Translations under genes and position numbers: made by a program
Notes under the pieces: generated by a model
Seen by the model: the letters and a program-made list of their open reading frames with translations, nothing else
Databases searched by the model: none
What the model was told of the DNA's origin: nothing
Assembly: GCA_022749755.1 (NCBI GenBank)
Contig: CM040443.1
Coordinates: 19,141,228-19,205,227, forward strand
Length of the DNA stretch: 64,000 bases
Reading direction: 5' to 3'
Source of the DNA: Azadirachta indica
Taxonomy: Eukaryota; Streptophyta; Magnoliopsida; Sapindales; Meliaceae
Shown here: in pieces, positions 1 through 11,304 of the stretch
How the letters are laid out: the number at the start of each line of letters is the position of its first letter
How positions within the stretch are numbered: the first letter of the stretch is position 1

Positions 1-199
1 AATATAATTTAATTCCATACAATTCCCTCCGCTAAACAGGATCCCAAATTAAAACGGCGATAATGGCAAAAAATTTAAGCAGACGAAACGGGGTAACACA
101 ACTTTGTTTTTTTCCCGGCTAATTCAATTGTGTTTTCTCCTAGACTCTATTCCCACGAAAAACACCCGCCCATTCCCAAGGCAAAATCTAAAGTCCCTC

Positions 200-345
200 G
201 ATCCGACTCATGTTATTCAACCAATCACATTTAAAGAACAGCCAATCCGACGGCTATCAGCCATGCAGTACTTCTCACGTGGATTGCTCCAAATCTAATG
301 GTCGCCACCTCACTTCCCCGCCTATATAATCCCCACAATAACTTC
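200..345 (+). promoter_or_regulatory. Histone H4 promoter region
   Basis: There are CCAAT motifs at 221-225 and 242-246. A CCGACGG motif at 247-253 is, on the other strand, of the CCGTCG type known from plant histone promoters. A CACGTG box lies at 276-281 and a TATA box (TATATAAT) at 323-330, about 96 bases before the H4 start codon. The arrangement fits a cell-cycle-regulated plant histone promoter; that regulation is inferred from the motifs. Confidence 0.65.
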
Positions 346-413
346 TACATTGACATAGTTAACAAAGGAAGAGCAAATAGAGAGAGAAATTGAGAGAAAG
401 CGAAGCGACTTAA

Positions 414-737
<324 letters not shown>

Positions 738-1780
738 GTTTAGGGTTCGGGTTAGACTTAGTTTCTTTGTGGATTGTAAAATCTAATGGCTTTGTATTGA
801 TATTTCATCAATGAATGGAGATTTTATGCTATTTATTACTGGTATTCTGTTTTTGTATCGTGTTTGAACAGTGACTGGAATTCAAGGCTCTAACTTTCGG
901 CGTTGAATTGTTTTCCCCAATTCTGGAATTGGGGATTGGAGCTATGTTTGGATGCTAGAAGAATGTAATATTCTTTGTGCAGAGGTGTCCAACGTCGTTT
1001 TACGCAAATTCTTGAAGCAATTGATTGTGCACTGATTTAATGATTCTTTTCTTTACCTTGGTAAATTAGCTTTAAAGAAAAAGGGATGCAAGTATAAAAA
1101 TCCAACATCTTTTAATTAATTCTTTGCTCAAAATCACAAGGAAACAAGTGATGAATCGGTTGAATAAGATATTGGATTGAGCTTTGAAAATGGAAATTGC
1201 GGAGGCTGGGTTAGGTTGTCTGACAATTTGACCACGCATATGGGATTTCCATTACATTAGAGCAAAAGTTCGGCCAAAGATAGTGATGCAAGCTCAATCA
1301 AAAACAAATCTTTTTGTATAAATTAAGTATTGGATAGTAATAAAACGATTTCAAAAGTCAAGAATAAATTTTAAAGAATAATTAAAATGTTATTTTTTCC
1401 TCAATTTTGCGAATTATTTTTTGAAAATTATTTCGTGAATGCGTTCTTTAATTTTGTTATTGATACTTTATAGGATACAAATTCGAAGGAAGCTATACAA
1501 TGAAAACATAAATGGGCTACGGGCCCATTCCAACACACTCGAGCCTCTTTTTATCCATAAGGCCTTGGACTCCAATTTCGGCCCATGAACCAGTTCTCGC
1601 CAGTCACCACCTTCGTTACTCGATCTCGATTCAATTTCTGCAAAATCTAAAATCAATCGGACATTTTCAGGTCAGGTCATCATCTCTACCATGCTGTTGA
1701 CACTGCAACAATGACCAATTGATAATCACTGAAATCACTGCGTAGTAACTACCAAATTATCTGGGCATCAATTTTCCAGT
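738..1780. other. Spacer between H4 and TML
   Basis: This stretch holds the H4 3' region and then AT-rich spacer. Just after the H4 stop is a telomere-like TTTAGGGTT run. No open frame here has recognisable coding character; overlapping short frames on both strands near 1468-1700 look like chance. Confidence 0.6.
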
Positions 1781-1794
1781 TCTCACTACATCCA

Positions 1795-1802
1795 AACCCT
1801 AG
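1795..1802 (+). promoter_or_regulatory. Telo-box in the TML leader
   Basis: AAACCCTA lies 16 bases before the TML start codon. Telo-boxes are common in leaders and promoters of plant housekeeping and growth-linked genes. The motif is seen; its function here is inferred. Confidence 0.45.
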
Positions 1803-1817
1803 ATCGGATCGGATGAA

Positions 1818-2745
1818 ATGTCGTGCTTAGCCCTCTCTCTCCAACCCGTAAGCGGATCCGACATTCTCGTACAAACCCGAGAATGGTTCCCCCCAACGCG
1901 CGCCCTCGCCGCTCTCTCCGCCTTCCGTCAAACCCGCGAGATCTTCGCCGCCACCAAACGCCTACAGCTCCAACAAGTTCCAAACCCCGCCTTCTCTGAT
2001 CCTGACTCCACTGCCGATTCCATCGCCTCCCTCGGCGACGATCCTCTAGCTGCATCTAGTGGTCAGCTGATTGTCGGCGTTGAATCTCGCTACCGCGTCG
2101 TCTACCGTCTTGTCAACTCCATCTACGTCCTTGGAATCACCAACGCTGATCACGATAACTCCATTAACGTTTTCGAGTGCATCAACATCGTTAATCAAGC
2201 TGTCAGTGTCATAGTAACGGCGTGTCGCGGCGTTGACGTCACTCCCGAGAAACTCAATCGTAAATATGCCGAAATCTACATGGCGCTTGATATTGTCCTG
2301 CGTGGCGTCAGCAGCATTCGTTTGGCCGCAATGCTGGGTTCAATGCACGGAGACGGGATTGCGAAGATGGTTCACTCTGCGTTAGATACAGAGGCCAAGA
2401 TTCGCGGTGCGGATCACTGGGGTCCTGTTCAGATTCATTCGATTGAGCATCAAGCTGCTATTGATTCATTTTCCCATGCGAGTTTTGAGCTGCCGCCCGA
2501 GACAATCTCGGCCGGTGATGAGGTGGCTGCAACACTTGTTGTACAAACTGAGCAAGATAAAGATAAAGATAAAGAGCAAGAGAATTCGGAGGAATCGACG
2601 GCCGAGAAAGACCCGTTTGCAGCTAGTGAAGCTATAAATAAGCAGGAAGATTTGGTGGGTGGTTTTAAGAAAAATAAGGATTCGAGCAATGATTTAACAG
2701 TGGCTTTAGCCGGATTGGAGGTAACTACACTGCCTCCAGCTGAGG
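1818..2745 (+). CDS. TML: TPLATE complex subunit TML (muniscin-like), N-terminal half, cut by assembly gap
   Basis: About 309 codons are open from the ATG at 1818 to the run of N at 2746. The opening residues (MSCLALSLQP, then SDILVQTREWFPP) match what is known of plant TML, a subunit of the TPLATE/TSET complex that acts in clathrin-mediated endocytosis at the plasma membrane. The first part, to about residue 160, fits the longin-like domain, with hydrophobic strands around YRVVYRLVNSIYVLGI. A low-complexity acidic linker follows; its DKDKDKEQ stretch (about residues 245-255) is coded by repeated GATAAA. The C-terminal mu-homology domain, which should make up roughly the second half of the protein, is absent before the gap and not visible after it. 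An antisense frame at 1786-2055 is a shadow. The family call is firm; whether the gene is whole in the real genome cannot be told here. Confidence 0.9.
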
Positions 2746-2845
2746 NNNNNNNNNNNNNNNNNNNNNNNNNNNNNNNNNNNNNNNNNNNNNNNNNNNNNNN
2801 NNNNNNNNNNNNNNNNNNNNNNNNNNNNNNNNNNNNNNNNNNNNN
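2746..2845. other. Assembly gap (100 N) inside TML
   Basis: Exactly 100 N, the usual placeholder for a gap of unknown size. It cuts the TML reading frame on the left and abuts one arm of a long inverted repeat on the right. Confidence 0.95.
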
Positions 2846-3600
2846 ATAAATTTCATTAGTTATAAAAATATCCTAAAAAAGTCCCAATTCATTTATTTGT
2901 ATTGTGTTTTTGATGGAAACGTGTAATTTTATTGCTATATCCTTGTTGGCTATTAATGTGTGTATATAGTTGTTTGATCTAGAAAATATTGTCCACATTA
3001 GCAAATTTGAATTTAAAATTTTAATGCTTAGTTAATGAATTGTTGACTGTTATTGCCGCCAACCATCGTCTAACTTTATCTATTTGGATTACCATAGATA
3101 TCATTATCATTCTTATTGAATACTAGAACATAATTGTATCATTATTATTGCCGCTTAAGCAATGGTTCGTTATAGATTTGACGTTTAATTTTTAGCACAC
3201 AAAAATTCAACTTTAAATATATAGCAAACAATTGTTCAAACAACAATAATAATAATGTTATTGTGTAGAGCATTTAATAAGAATTCTAATAATAGATATA
3301 GTGACCCAAATAGATGATGTTAGACAATGATCAATGGCGGTTGGTGATGGTTAATGGTAGAGGTCAATAGTTTATTAAATCTAATTCTAAGTTGCCCAAT
3401 ACCATGATGACATGTGTTTAGTGATGTATACATATAATAACGAGTTGGTTGTCACTAACTAATACATCAATCCTTGTTAGCAAATAATGTCAAAAGACCT
3501 TTTTGTCCACTTGTTTATTCAAATATATGGTATAAACAAACTGATTGGGACTTTTTGGATATTTTTATAACTTATGAGATTTATTAGATTATAAGGCCAC
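2846..3600. mobile_element. Foldback (long inverted repeat) element
   Basis: The start of this block (2846-2890) reappears as its reverse complement at 3545-3590; the shared core is GTTATAAAAATATCC. Further in, 3050-3160 pairs with 3245-3350 (shared TCTAAC and ATCTATTTGG). The loop centre is near 3200. There is no coding sequence. The left arm starts at the N run, so its outer end is hidden; the right arm continues with GGCCACACC. It resembles a MITE or foldback transposon, and its superfamily is unknown. Confidence 0.65.
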
Positions 3601-3820
3601 ACCTTAGGGACTAAAATGTCTTTTGCCATATAATAAACTAGAACATTGTTTGTTCAACAATAACAATTTTATTCTTTTTCTTTTTTTAAGATAATTTAGA
3701 TTGCGACACAAATTCAATGTAAATAAAAGAGTATAAATTAAAAAATGATAAAAATTATAAATAAAATGCATTTATATCACCTATTTAATAAATGAATCAT
3801 ATCCATATATATTTAAAATT

Positions 3821-4566
3821 CAGGTTATTTTCAACCATGCCTCCCCATTTATTGACATATATTACATATAGATCAACTTTTGTGAAAGTCATTACTCCAT
3901 TTTCAAGTAACGATAAAATGACTATTTTACATTTATTTTAGTTAAAAATAAAAAGGGGATAATAATATGTTAGTCCCTAAACTCATGTAAAATAAGAAAT
4001 CAAGATATATTTTAGCCAATTTTATATTTTAGTTTATGTCGTCTTATTACCTTTATTACCATTCGTTAGAATTTTTGAGACCATAATTATCTTTTTCTAT
4101 ACAACAATAAAAAGTATTAATTTCACTACAGTAAAAAGCTCTAGATCACTAGAAACACAAACTAAACCTGCAACACATGAATTTCATTCATGATTTTTGA
4201 AAATGAACAATAACAAAGATTGTAAGAATTTGTTTAGATGGATTATTGTCGCTCTCATTCATAGAATTTTAATATAATTTGGAAAAAAATCTGTATTTGG
4301 AAAAAAGATGGAAGAAGGGTAGTAAAGGATGGAAGACAAAAATAACAATAAGGACTAAAATATTAAAAAGAACTAAAACATGTATCGATTTGTTATTTTT
4401 TCAAAGTTTAGCGACTAAAATATTATTATTCTTTTTTATTTTTAGTTAAAATAAGGGTAAAATACTTATTTTATCGTTATTTTGGGGGTGAAGTGATGAT
4501 TTTTACAAAAGTTAGTTTATATCTAATATATGTCCATAAATATAGGGGCACTGTCGAAAATAACCC
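3821..4566. mobile_element. Foldback/MITE with about 250-base arms
   Basis: The left arm (about 3821-4040) and the right arm (about 4345-4566) are imperfect reverse complements. Shared blocks include GGTTATTTTC at the outer ends, GACATATATTA, AACTTTTGT, AACGATAAAAT and TTAGTTAAAAATAAAAA. The nine bases just outside are TTTAAAATT (3812-3820) on the left and TTAAAAATT (4567-4575) on the right, a possible 9-bp target duplication with one mismatch. A 9-bp duplication would suggest a Mutator-like origin. No protein is encoded. Confidence 0.65.
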
Positions 4567-5117
4567 TTAAAAATTTGATATTTCAATTCCTTTAAAACAC
4601 TTCTAATAAAACAAATAATTAATCATGTCAATTAATTTATAAGATAAATTCATTTAAAATTAGTTTAATATATTTTTTTATTTAATGAATAATCTGTCAA
4701 ACTAATTTGGCTACTTATTTATTATTAATGTTTTAAGGATTTCTATGTTTCTTATTGTTTTTAAATTATATTATATTTAATTTGAAAATTAAATTAAATT
4801 GAATCAATTTCACTTTCGGTCATGTTAAATATTTTAATAATATCCAATTGTGTTAAATTGGGTTAATCATAGTTATTTGTGTCACCAAATAAGTACAGTA
4901 CATTTAACAAAACCTACTATGTTATGTAAAATTATCGATATAATTCTTACTAATCTTGTCTAACTTTATCATATTATCACTTATTTCATAAATAGGTAAT
5001 ATGATTAAACACCAATAATAAATGAATCCTTTTGTGTTTGAAATTCTAATATAATTAATGAATTAATTGATTCATATTGACCTAAATCTTTGTTACACCA
5101 ACTTATGATAAGACACA
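4567..5117. other. AT-rich spacer
   Basis: I see no gene, RNA or clear repeat in this stretch beyond general AT richness. Confidence 0.5.
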
Positions 5118-5395
5118 TGTTAAAAACCAGCAACTTAACCAAGATTGGAATCAAATGTCAAAGTCCTTTGAGAACATTCCATAAACACTTGAAATGTACT
5201 TTCAAGAAAAAATGAATCAAACAATCAAGAACAAGAAACACTACTCAAAAATTTTCAAAAAACTCTCAAGAGAGACTTCTCTTCTTTTATTTCATCAAAA
5301 CTGAATTATAAAGCATAATTTCAACGCAGCCAATCTACAAAGAAAGACTTCAAATGTATGTACTAACTTCTAGCAACTCACATGATGCTAATATT
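5118..5395 (-). repeat. 3' LTR of the copia element
   Basis: This aligns with 8984-9269 over nearly its full length (shared AACCAAGATTGGAATCAAATG). It is the 3' LTR of the minus-strand element; its left end near 5118 reads TGTTAAAAACC, and its right end is eroded. Confidence 0.7.
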
Positions 5396-5812
5396 AATTT
5401 AATGTCTTTTTTTATTTTTAGAAAATTAGGATTTGCAAAGTAAAGGTGACAACAATCTCCTTACAGTTCGCGGATTGATCAATTAAGCATCTAAGGGGTG
5501 TGATTGAAGATGAACTGGTGAAGGTGGATAAGTTTATTTTTCAAGTTGATTTTATTGTTTTAGACATGAAAATTGATCAAGAAATTCCACTTATCTTGGG
5601 CCGTCCATTTTTAACTACGGGGAGAACTTTAATTGATGTACAACAAGGAAAATAAATCTTACGAGTTCAAGATGAGCAAGTTATCTTCAATATGTTCAAA
5701 GCAATTAAGTATCGATTTGAAACTGATTGTTGTTTTCAAATTGACACTTTGGACAAGATAGTCTGAAACATTCAAAAGTGAGCATTTAAATGAACTACTT
5801 AAAGCTTGTATT

Positions 5813-6340
5813 ATGTATGCTAAATGTACTAGAGCTGAAAATGCAGAAGAAATTGTAGAGTATGCACATTATTTGGGTGCTGCTCCACCTTATTCTCATC
5901 GAACACAGACTTGTGAAGAACTTGAAAGAAATAATTCTCAACCATTGTCATCCACTCTTAAAAACTCGAGCTCAAGCCACTGTCATCTCACTTTCAAAAA
6001 CTTAAAATTTTCAGTCATAATTTTAGATTCTTTGAGTGAATTGGAAGAGGAAAAATTATTTCGAGTTTTAATAGATCACAAGGCAACACTGGGATGGTCC
6101 ATTGTTAATATTAAAGGTGTAAGCCCTTTTATTTGCATGCACAAAATCTTAATGGAAGAAAATTTCAGACCAATAGTTGAGTATCAACACCGATTGAATC
6201 CTAATGTGAAAGAGGTGGTGAGAGTTGAAGTTCTGAAATTGTTAGATGTTAGAATGATTTACCTAATTTCTTATAGTCCATGGGGTGAGTCCAGTGTAGG
6301 TTTTTCCAAAGAAAAGGGGAATGACTGTTGTCAAGAATGA
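5813..6340 (+). pseudogene. Gypsy protease-RT spacer and RT N-terminus fragment
   Basis: This open stretch of about 175 codons is part of the gypsy polyprotein. Its C-terminal third contains the lead-in to reverse transcriptase (EYQHRLNPNVKEVVRVEVLK, then DVRMIYLISYSPW). Canonical members have DAGIIYPISDSPWVSPV at this point, so several residues have drifted, and a frameshift follows SPWG. Catalytic aspartates of RT are not in this frame. It is a dead fragment. Confidence 0.7.
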
Positions 6341-6663
6341 CAACAATGAACTTATTTCGACAAGAACAGTTACAGTATGACAGTTATGTGTTGATTATAG
6401 CAAGTTAAATGATGCCACTTGCAAGGATCATTTTCCATTACGTTTTATTGATCAAATGCTAGAGGGATTTGCTGGCCATTCGCATTATTGCTTTCTAGAT
6501 GGTGATTTCGGGTACAATCAGGTTCTTATTGCATAGGAAGATTATGAGAAGAGAACATTCATTTCCCCATATGGTACTTTTTCATTTTCAACGATGCCAT
6601 TTGGTTTTTATATAACATACCTACAACTTCTTAACTATGCATGATGGCTATTTTCTTTGACAT

Positions 6664-7508
6664 GGTAGAGGTAGTAGCTAGAAGAGGAAGTGTTTTGATT
6701 TCTCTCTCAACTTAGAGCACAAAGGAATAGGAAGATTACTACTTGTTTAGTAAAGGGAAGAAGAGAGTTAGAATCATTTCCTTTCAAATCTTATTTTCTG
6801 TATTTTTATGTTTAGAATATTAAATTTTTGTATAATTCTTCATTGCTTAATAAGGAACTAAATTTTCTTAATTAGTTTAAGATGCGGTCTAGCCAAAAAC
6901 ATTTATTTTTCATAAATTGTGTTTTTTATAGTTTGTTATTCAATATTGAGTATTCATTGTTTTGCTTAATGTTTTTGAATATTTGGCCAATATTTGAATG
7001 ATTTATGAACTATATTGATCTAAAAAGTGATTTATGTGTTTTGATTATGTAATGAATGCCATGAATTACATGTTAGATAGAAATATATTATCATGATTCA
7101 TGTAGAATTAAAAATAATTATCATTACTTTTAATGAAATTTCATGTAATTTAATTCACATAAAGATATAATGAATTAATATGTGTAAGTACTTTTGGTAA
7201 ATCATGAGAAAAATTATCAAATATTTTAAGATAATTTTCTGTCAATATTGATAATAAATTAAAACAACACAATTTAAGGAATTGAATCTAAATATTTATG
7301 GTGAAATCTACTGCCCTAGTGTGTTAATGAAATTCACAATTTCTATAATTTCTTATTAATCAAACATTAATTTAATTTTTCAAATAAATTTAAGATTAAT
7401 TACTTTCGGTTATTAACAAATTAATCAATTCTCGTGGGAACAATACATAACTTATCATATATTACTTGTAATGATAACATGCACTTGCGTTTATTAAAAT
7501 CCACAACA
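6664..7508 (+). repeat. Gypsy LTR (5'-truncated)
   Basis: This is the reverse complement of the LTR at 20110-21000, with clear matches such as TTTGGCCAATATTTGAA and ATTCTTCATTGCTTAAT. It ends in CCACAACA at 7508, which corresponds to the complement of the TGTTGTG terminus at 20110. About the first third of the LTR is missing. Confidence 0.75.
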
Positions 7509-8230
7509 CTTTTTAAGGCATAGATTCCATACCTTCCTAGAGAAATCATCAATAATAGAGATAAAATACTTGGCAGCACCTACAAAAGTTACTTGTGCAG
7601 GTCCCAAAATGCCCAAATGCATATAATCTAAACATTCCTTGGTCTTGTGGATGCTTGTTGTAAACTTCACCCTATGTGTTTTTAGCTATGTGACCCAACC
7701 TCAAATCCCAAATTAAGGTTTTATCCTTTCTCTCTGCACTAGATACTGTAACCTCTCCACATACTGTATTTCCTTTTAATATGTAGACACCATTCTTCCT
7801 AATCCCTTTCATGATGACCAAAGATCCCTTAAGAACCTTGCAACTTTGATTTCTTACTTATAACTGCAACCTAGCCCATCTAACATGCCAAGTGAAATTA
7901 AATTTCTTTTCAACTCAAGTACATACCTCGTATTTTAAAGTCCTCTATATACCCCATCAGACATCTTAATTCTAATAGATCTTATACCTTTAACTTCATA
8001 TGCTACATTGTTCCTCATAAGCACTTTCCACTTATTTGTTGAAGCCAAGGAAGAAAATAAAGACTTATTGGACTCATATGAAAAGTACAACCAAAATCCA
8101 TTATCCACACATCATCTGGGTTGTTGTCTAAAGCTATAAGCAAAAAACTTTCTTGGAAATCCTTTTTTGTGACCACTGCTGCATTAGTTAATTTTGGTAT
8201 TGACTTGTCTCTGTCATAAAGCTTTCAATT
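7509..8230 (-). pseudogene. Copia protease and integrase fragment
   Basis: Minus-strand translation gives a broken copia pol. A protease-like stretch near 8100 (WIMDFGCTFHMS, with the catalytic DSG motif changed to DFG) is followed by the drifted GAG-pre-integrase region. The integrase start near 7510-7640 reads LDYMHLGILGPAQV and YFISIIDDFSRK, which correspond to the copia H-x-DLWGP and FIDDYSRK motifs. Stops interrupt every frame. The fragment ends exactly where the gypsy LTR begins (7508/7509), so the gypsy element went into, or recombined within, integrase. Confidence 0.65.
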
Positions 8231-8515
8231 TCAGCAATCTCTTTTAAAATGGCCTTCTTTGTGGCAATGAAAACATTTAAGCTTCTTGCCTTTAAAACTT
8301 GACCTTGAATCTTTCTTATCCTTGTAATCTTTTCTATCAGATCTTCTTTTAGCAACCAATGCATTTGCCGAGTCTAAGCTTTTTGCTTTTGCTTTTGTCT
8401 TCTTGTTCAATTCTTTTGAATTTATTGCAGATTTTACATGACCCAAAGACACCAAAGTCCTCCTATACAGTGAAGTATCTACTGAGTGCTCATAGGAAGG
8501 AGGTATAGATGCCAA
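8231..8515 (-). pseudogene. Copia Gag C-terminus with CCHC zinc knuckle
   Basis: An open run of 94 codons ends in CFHCHKEGHFKRDC, a complete C-x2-C-x4-H-x4-C zinc knuckle, the RNA-binding motif of retroviral-type Gag. The region before it is rich in lysine and arginine. It is out of frame with the upstream Gag piece (8546-8896), so Gag is broken by a frameshift or stop near 8520-8545. Confidence 0.75.
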
Positions 8516-8545
8516 GACTATTAAAGCTTGATCTTCATCTTTTAT

Positions 8546-8896
8546 CTATATTCCTATTGTCTCAGGATCAACAATAAGCTTATTGAACTCATCAAGATAG
8601 TCTTGAACAGAACCACCTTTATTTATATGAAAAGCATAGAGCTTTTTCTTTAAGTAAATTCTGTTTGCCAAAGATTTTTCGATGTATCTTGCTTTTAGCC
8701 TTTGCCAAATCCCTTTAGTTGTTTTCTCCTTCGTAACTTCCCTCAATACCTTGTTTGCAAGTGAAAGAACCAATGCACTATAAGCTTTTCTTAATATCTC
8801 ATTTCTTTTAGCTTCTGTTAAAGTGGATGGCATCTTTGATTCGTCCTCCAATGCTTCTTCTAAGCCTTTATACACTAAGAAAGCCCTCATCTTCAT
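8546..8896 (-). pseudogene. Copia Gag (UBN2-type) fragment
   Basis: An open frame of 116 codons of the plant copia Gag family (UBN2 domain). Visible motifs are GIWQRLKARY, the NRIYLKKKLYAF helix and SVQDYLDEFNKLI. The true Gag start lies upstream, toward 8940, near FMNEKFIEEN-like sequence in another frame. This is the nucleocapsid-forming part of the retrotransposon protein. Confidence 0.75.
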
Positions 8897-8983
8897 CTTT
8901 CATAAGTTGAAATCATTCTCCTCTATAAACTTCTCATTCATGAACTTTGTTGAACTCATTCTTCCAATTGGCTCTAATACCAC

Positions 8984-9269
8984 TGCTATAAACTAGCAAT
9001 TTAACCAAGATTGGAATCAAATGTCAAGTCATTTGAGAATTTTTCACAAATACTTGGAATGCACTTTCAAGAAAAATGAATCAAACAATCAAGAACAAGA
9101 AACACTGCCAGAATTTTTCAGAATTGTTTCAAGAGAGACTTTTTTTCTTTTATTTCATCACAACTCAATTACAAAGTATAATTTCAACTCAGCCAATCTA
9201 CAAAGAAGACTTCAAATACATGTATTGACTTCTAGCAACTCACTTGATGCTAGACCTTTATCTATAGCA
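8984..9269 (-). repeat. 5' LTR of the copia element, with primer binding site
   Basis: A 286-base LTR with TG/CA ends. The primer binding site (TGGTATTAGAGC on the minus strand) lies next to it at about 8971-8983. An open frame across this region (9021-9293) is chance. Confidence 0.75.
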
Positions 9270-10039
9270 TTAATCCTACCACCTCGTTCGTAACAAGCTC
9301 TAACAACATTTGACTATTATGATTAGAGATGAACAAATGTTGATTAGAGATGCGGTGCTATCATGATGAGTAGTAAGAAAAAAAATTTGCACAACCTTAT
9401 CAATGATGAAGTTGAATTTATGGCATGTTTAGGAACATTAGGATAAGAAGTTAAGCCAAAAAGGAATATTTGAAGATTTTGAGATTGTCAAAACTATACC
9501 TAGACCAGTCATTGTGTATTGTGAAATCAAAGTAACAATCTTCTATATGAAGGATGCTATGTACCATGAAAATAAATACATTTTTTGGAGAGACATTATT
9601 GCAAAGAAAGAATAAAAAAGTAAGAAATTTTTACAATTCTCAAAAAAAAAAAAATAACTAATAAACAAAAAATAGATGGAGAAAACTAACATCCACACAA
9701 CACAATGTATTTAAGAGAAATAATTTATTGTGGTAAAAATTTTTAAAACTATACTTTTAGTAATTTTTTTTTTGCTTGCAATCAATTCCAAATTATACTT
9801 GATCTCAAATAAATCTTGCCATTTTCTCACAAGATTTGGCTACTCTAAAAATTTATATAATTCTATTTTAATAGACAACAAAAATTTTATAAATTAAATA
9901 TGTGTAACCCAATTTCAATATCAAGCAATTTAAATTTCTTAAGTAAAAAAAAAAATTCAACACACTATCAATATAAGTATAATACAATTTATAATTCAAG
10001 TGCGTATGAATGAATGTGCTAAATAATAATAAGAATATA
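9270..10039. other. AT-rich spacer
   Basis: No gene or repeat family is recognised here. Several A-runs occur (for example about 9640-9655). Confidence 0.5.
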
Positions 10040-11304
10040 AATTAAATGAGTGAAGGGGTAGAGAAATCAACCACGTGATTTTTACGTGGCTTAGCAAACT
10101 CCGACCTACATCTATGTTTCCAAACCAACCTACTTGATTATTCCACTATTATGCCTTTAAACCCAAGACAAGCAAATCCAACTCCAAGGGGAATTTCAGG
10201 TGTCACTCAAACCTTACACCAAGAGGACTTCACAAGTGCCTCTCTAACTTTTACAACCAAGTAACTTATGGTATCACTCAAACCTTTTCACCAAGTGTGT
10301 TTCTCTCACACTCAAGCTCACGAGAATTACAATGAAAGTATCCTTGATAAAAATCAAAGTTTTACAAACACTCTTTTCAAAGAAATATACAAATGAAATA
10401 CATAGTGTATAAATGAATAAATGTATAATTTGTAGATATAAGCTCAAAATCTTTGTATGCACTATAAAATATTTCTGCAAATTTTGAAGACATGCAAAAA
10501 TAAATTTCAAATGAATTTTTGCTAGTATTTATAGTTAAAAAAAAATATGACCATTTATAGTCGTTACTAGCCGTTTATAACCGTTGGAACTAAGCTTTGA
10601 AAAACTTGTACTTCAGTCTATTTTTCAAGTTTTGAAAACCTTGCATTTTAATCCAGTCATTATTGCATTTGAATTCAAATTTAAAAAAAAAATGACCGTT
10701 GGTATTATTTAGAGATTTACTGTGCATCAATTTTCTTGAACCGTTACACTATGCAATAGTTTGGTCTAGTTTGATTAAACTGAACAACGAACTAAGATTG
10801 ACTATGTTTGACTTTTTATAAGGTTTTAAAACTTTGCACTTAGGTCCATACTCAATTTTAAAATCTCGCAAATAGATCTTTTGTAAAATGGTCCCTTTCA
10901 TTTAAAAATAATTTTTTCACAAAGTACAAATTTATTTATAAGAGAACATTATCTTGTGAAAAATAAATTTTCTAAGAACTATGATTGAAAAATATCTAAA
11001 AATGATTTTGAGTTTATTAATGCAAATTAACAACTAATTCAAAGAGATGTTACAATGAATCACCTAAAATATGTGTGTGTCTTCAATTCTTCAAGATTTT
11101 TTTTTTAATTTGCTCTTGGGATTTTCAAGTTTGCTCCTTATAAAATGCTTCGATTAATTTTGATATTCTTTTGAATCTTGACAATTCCATTCCAAATCTT
11201 CACACTAAAAATATTACAAATAATACTATAAGAAGAATTTGGTTTGTCAAGGATATTAATGTTTATTATCAGCAAAACAATGATTATGAGCCTTATCGCT
11301 AACA
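10040..11304 (-). repeat. Probable LTR of a SIRE/Maximus-like copia element
   Basis: On the minus strand the sequence TTGTCATCGTTAAAAAGGGGGAGA (11305-11328) is the polypurine tract typical of SIRE-type copia elements. It is followed directly by TGTTAGCG, the LTR start at 11304. The other end is near 10040, where an ACGTGG-containing motif common near the ends of such LTRs is seen (10073-10093). The outer boundary is not exact. Confidence 0.5.

Larger units (their letters stand above)
5415..7508 (+). mobile_element. Truncated Ty3/gypsy element nested in the copia element
   Basis: Plus-strand remnants of a plant Ty3/gypsy pol are followed by an LTR. The protease end is at about 5470-5700 (motif ILGRPFL, then TGRTLIDVQQGK). 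The start of reverse transcriptase is at about 6190-6600 (YQHRLNPN, KLLDVRMIYLI, DYSKLNDAT, FLDGDFGYNQ, FPYGTFSF). Stops and frameshifts occur throughout. At about 6602 pol breaks off; from about 6664 an LTR of the family also seen at 20110-21286 begins, ending at 7508 in ACAACA. The rest of pol is deleted. Confidence 0.75.
5118..9269 (-). mobile_element. Degenerate Ty1/copia retrotransposon, minus strand, with nested gypsy fragment
   Basis: Two similar blocks of about 280 bases flank this element: 5118-5395 and 8984-9269. The right one has TGCTATA...TATAGCA termini. Reading on the minus strand, it is followed by TGGTATTAGAGC, one base off the usual initiator-Met-tRNA primer binding site, so it is the 5' LTR. 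Gag with a zinc knuckle follows, then protease and integrase remnants to about 7509. A gypsy fragment occupies about 5415-7508, and the reverse transcriptase and RNase H regions are gone. I found no matching target duplication outside the LTRs. Confidence 0.75.

Noticed and set aside
1786..2055. Arginine-rich minus-strand frame over TML
   Set aside because: Antisense shadow of the TML coding region; composition is the mirror of its codons.
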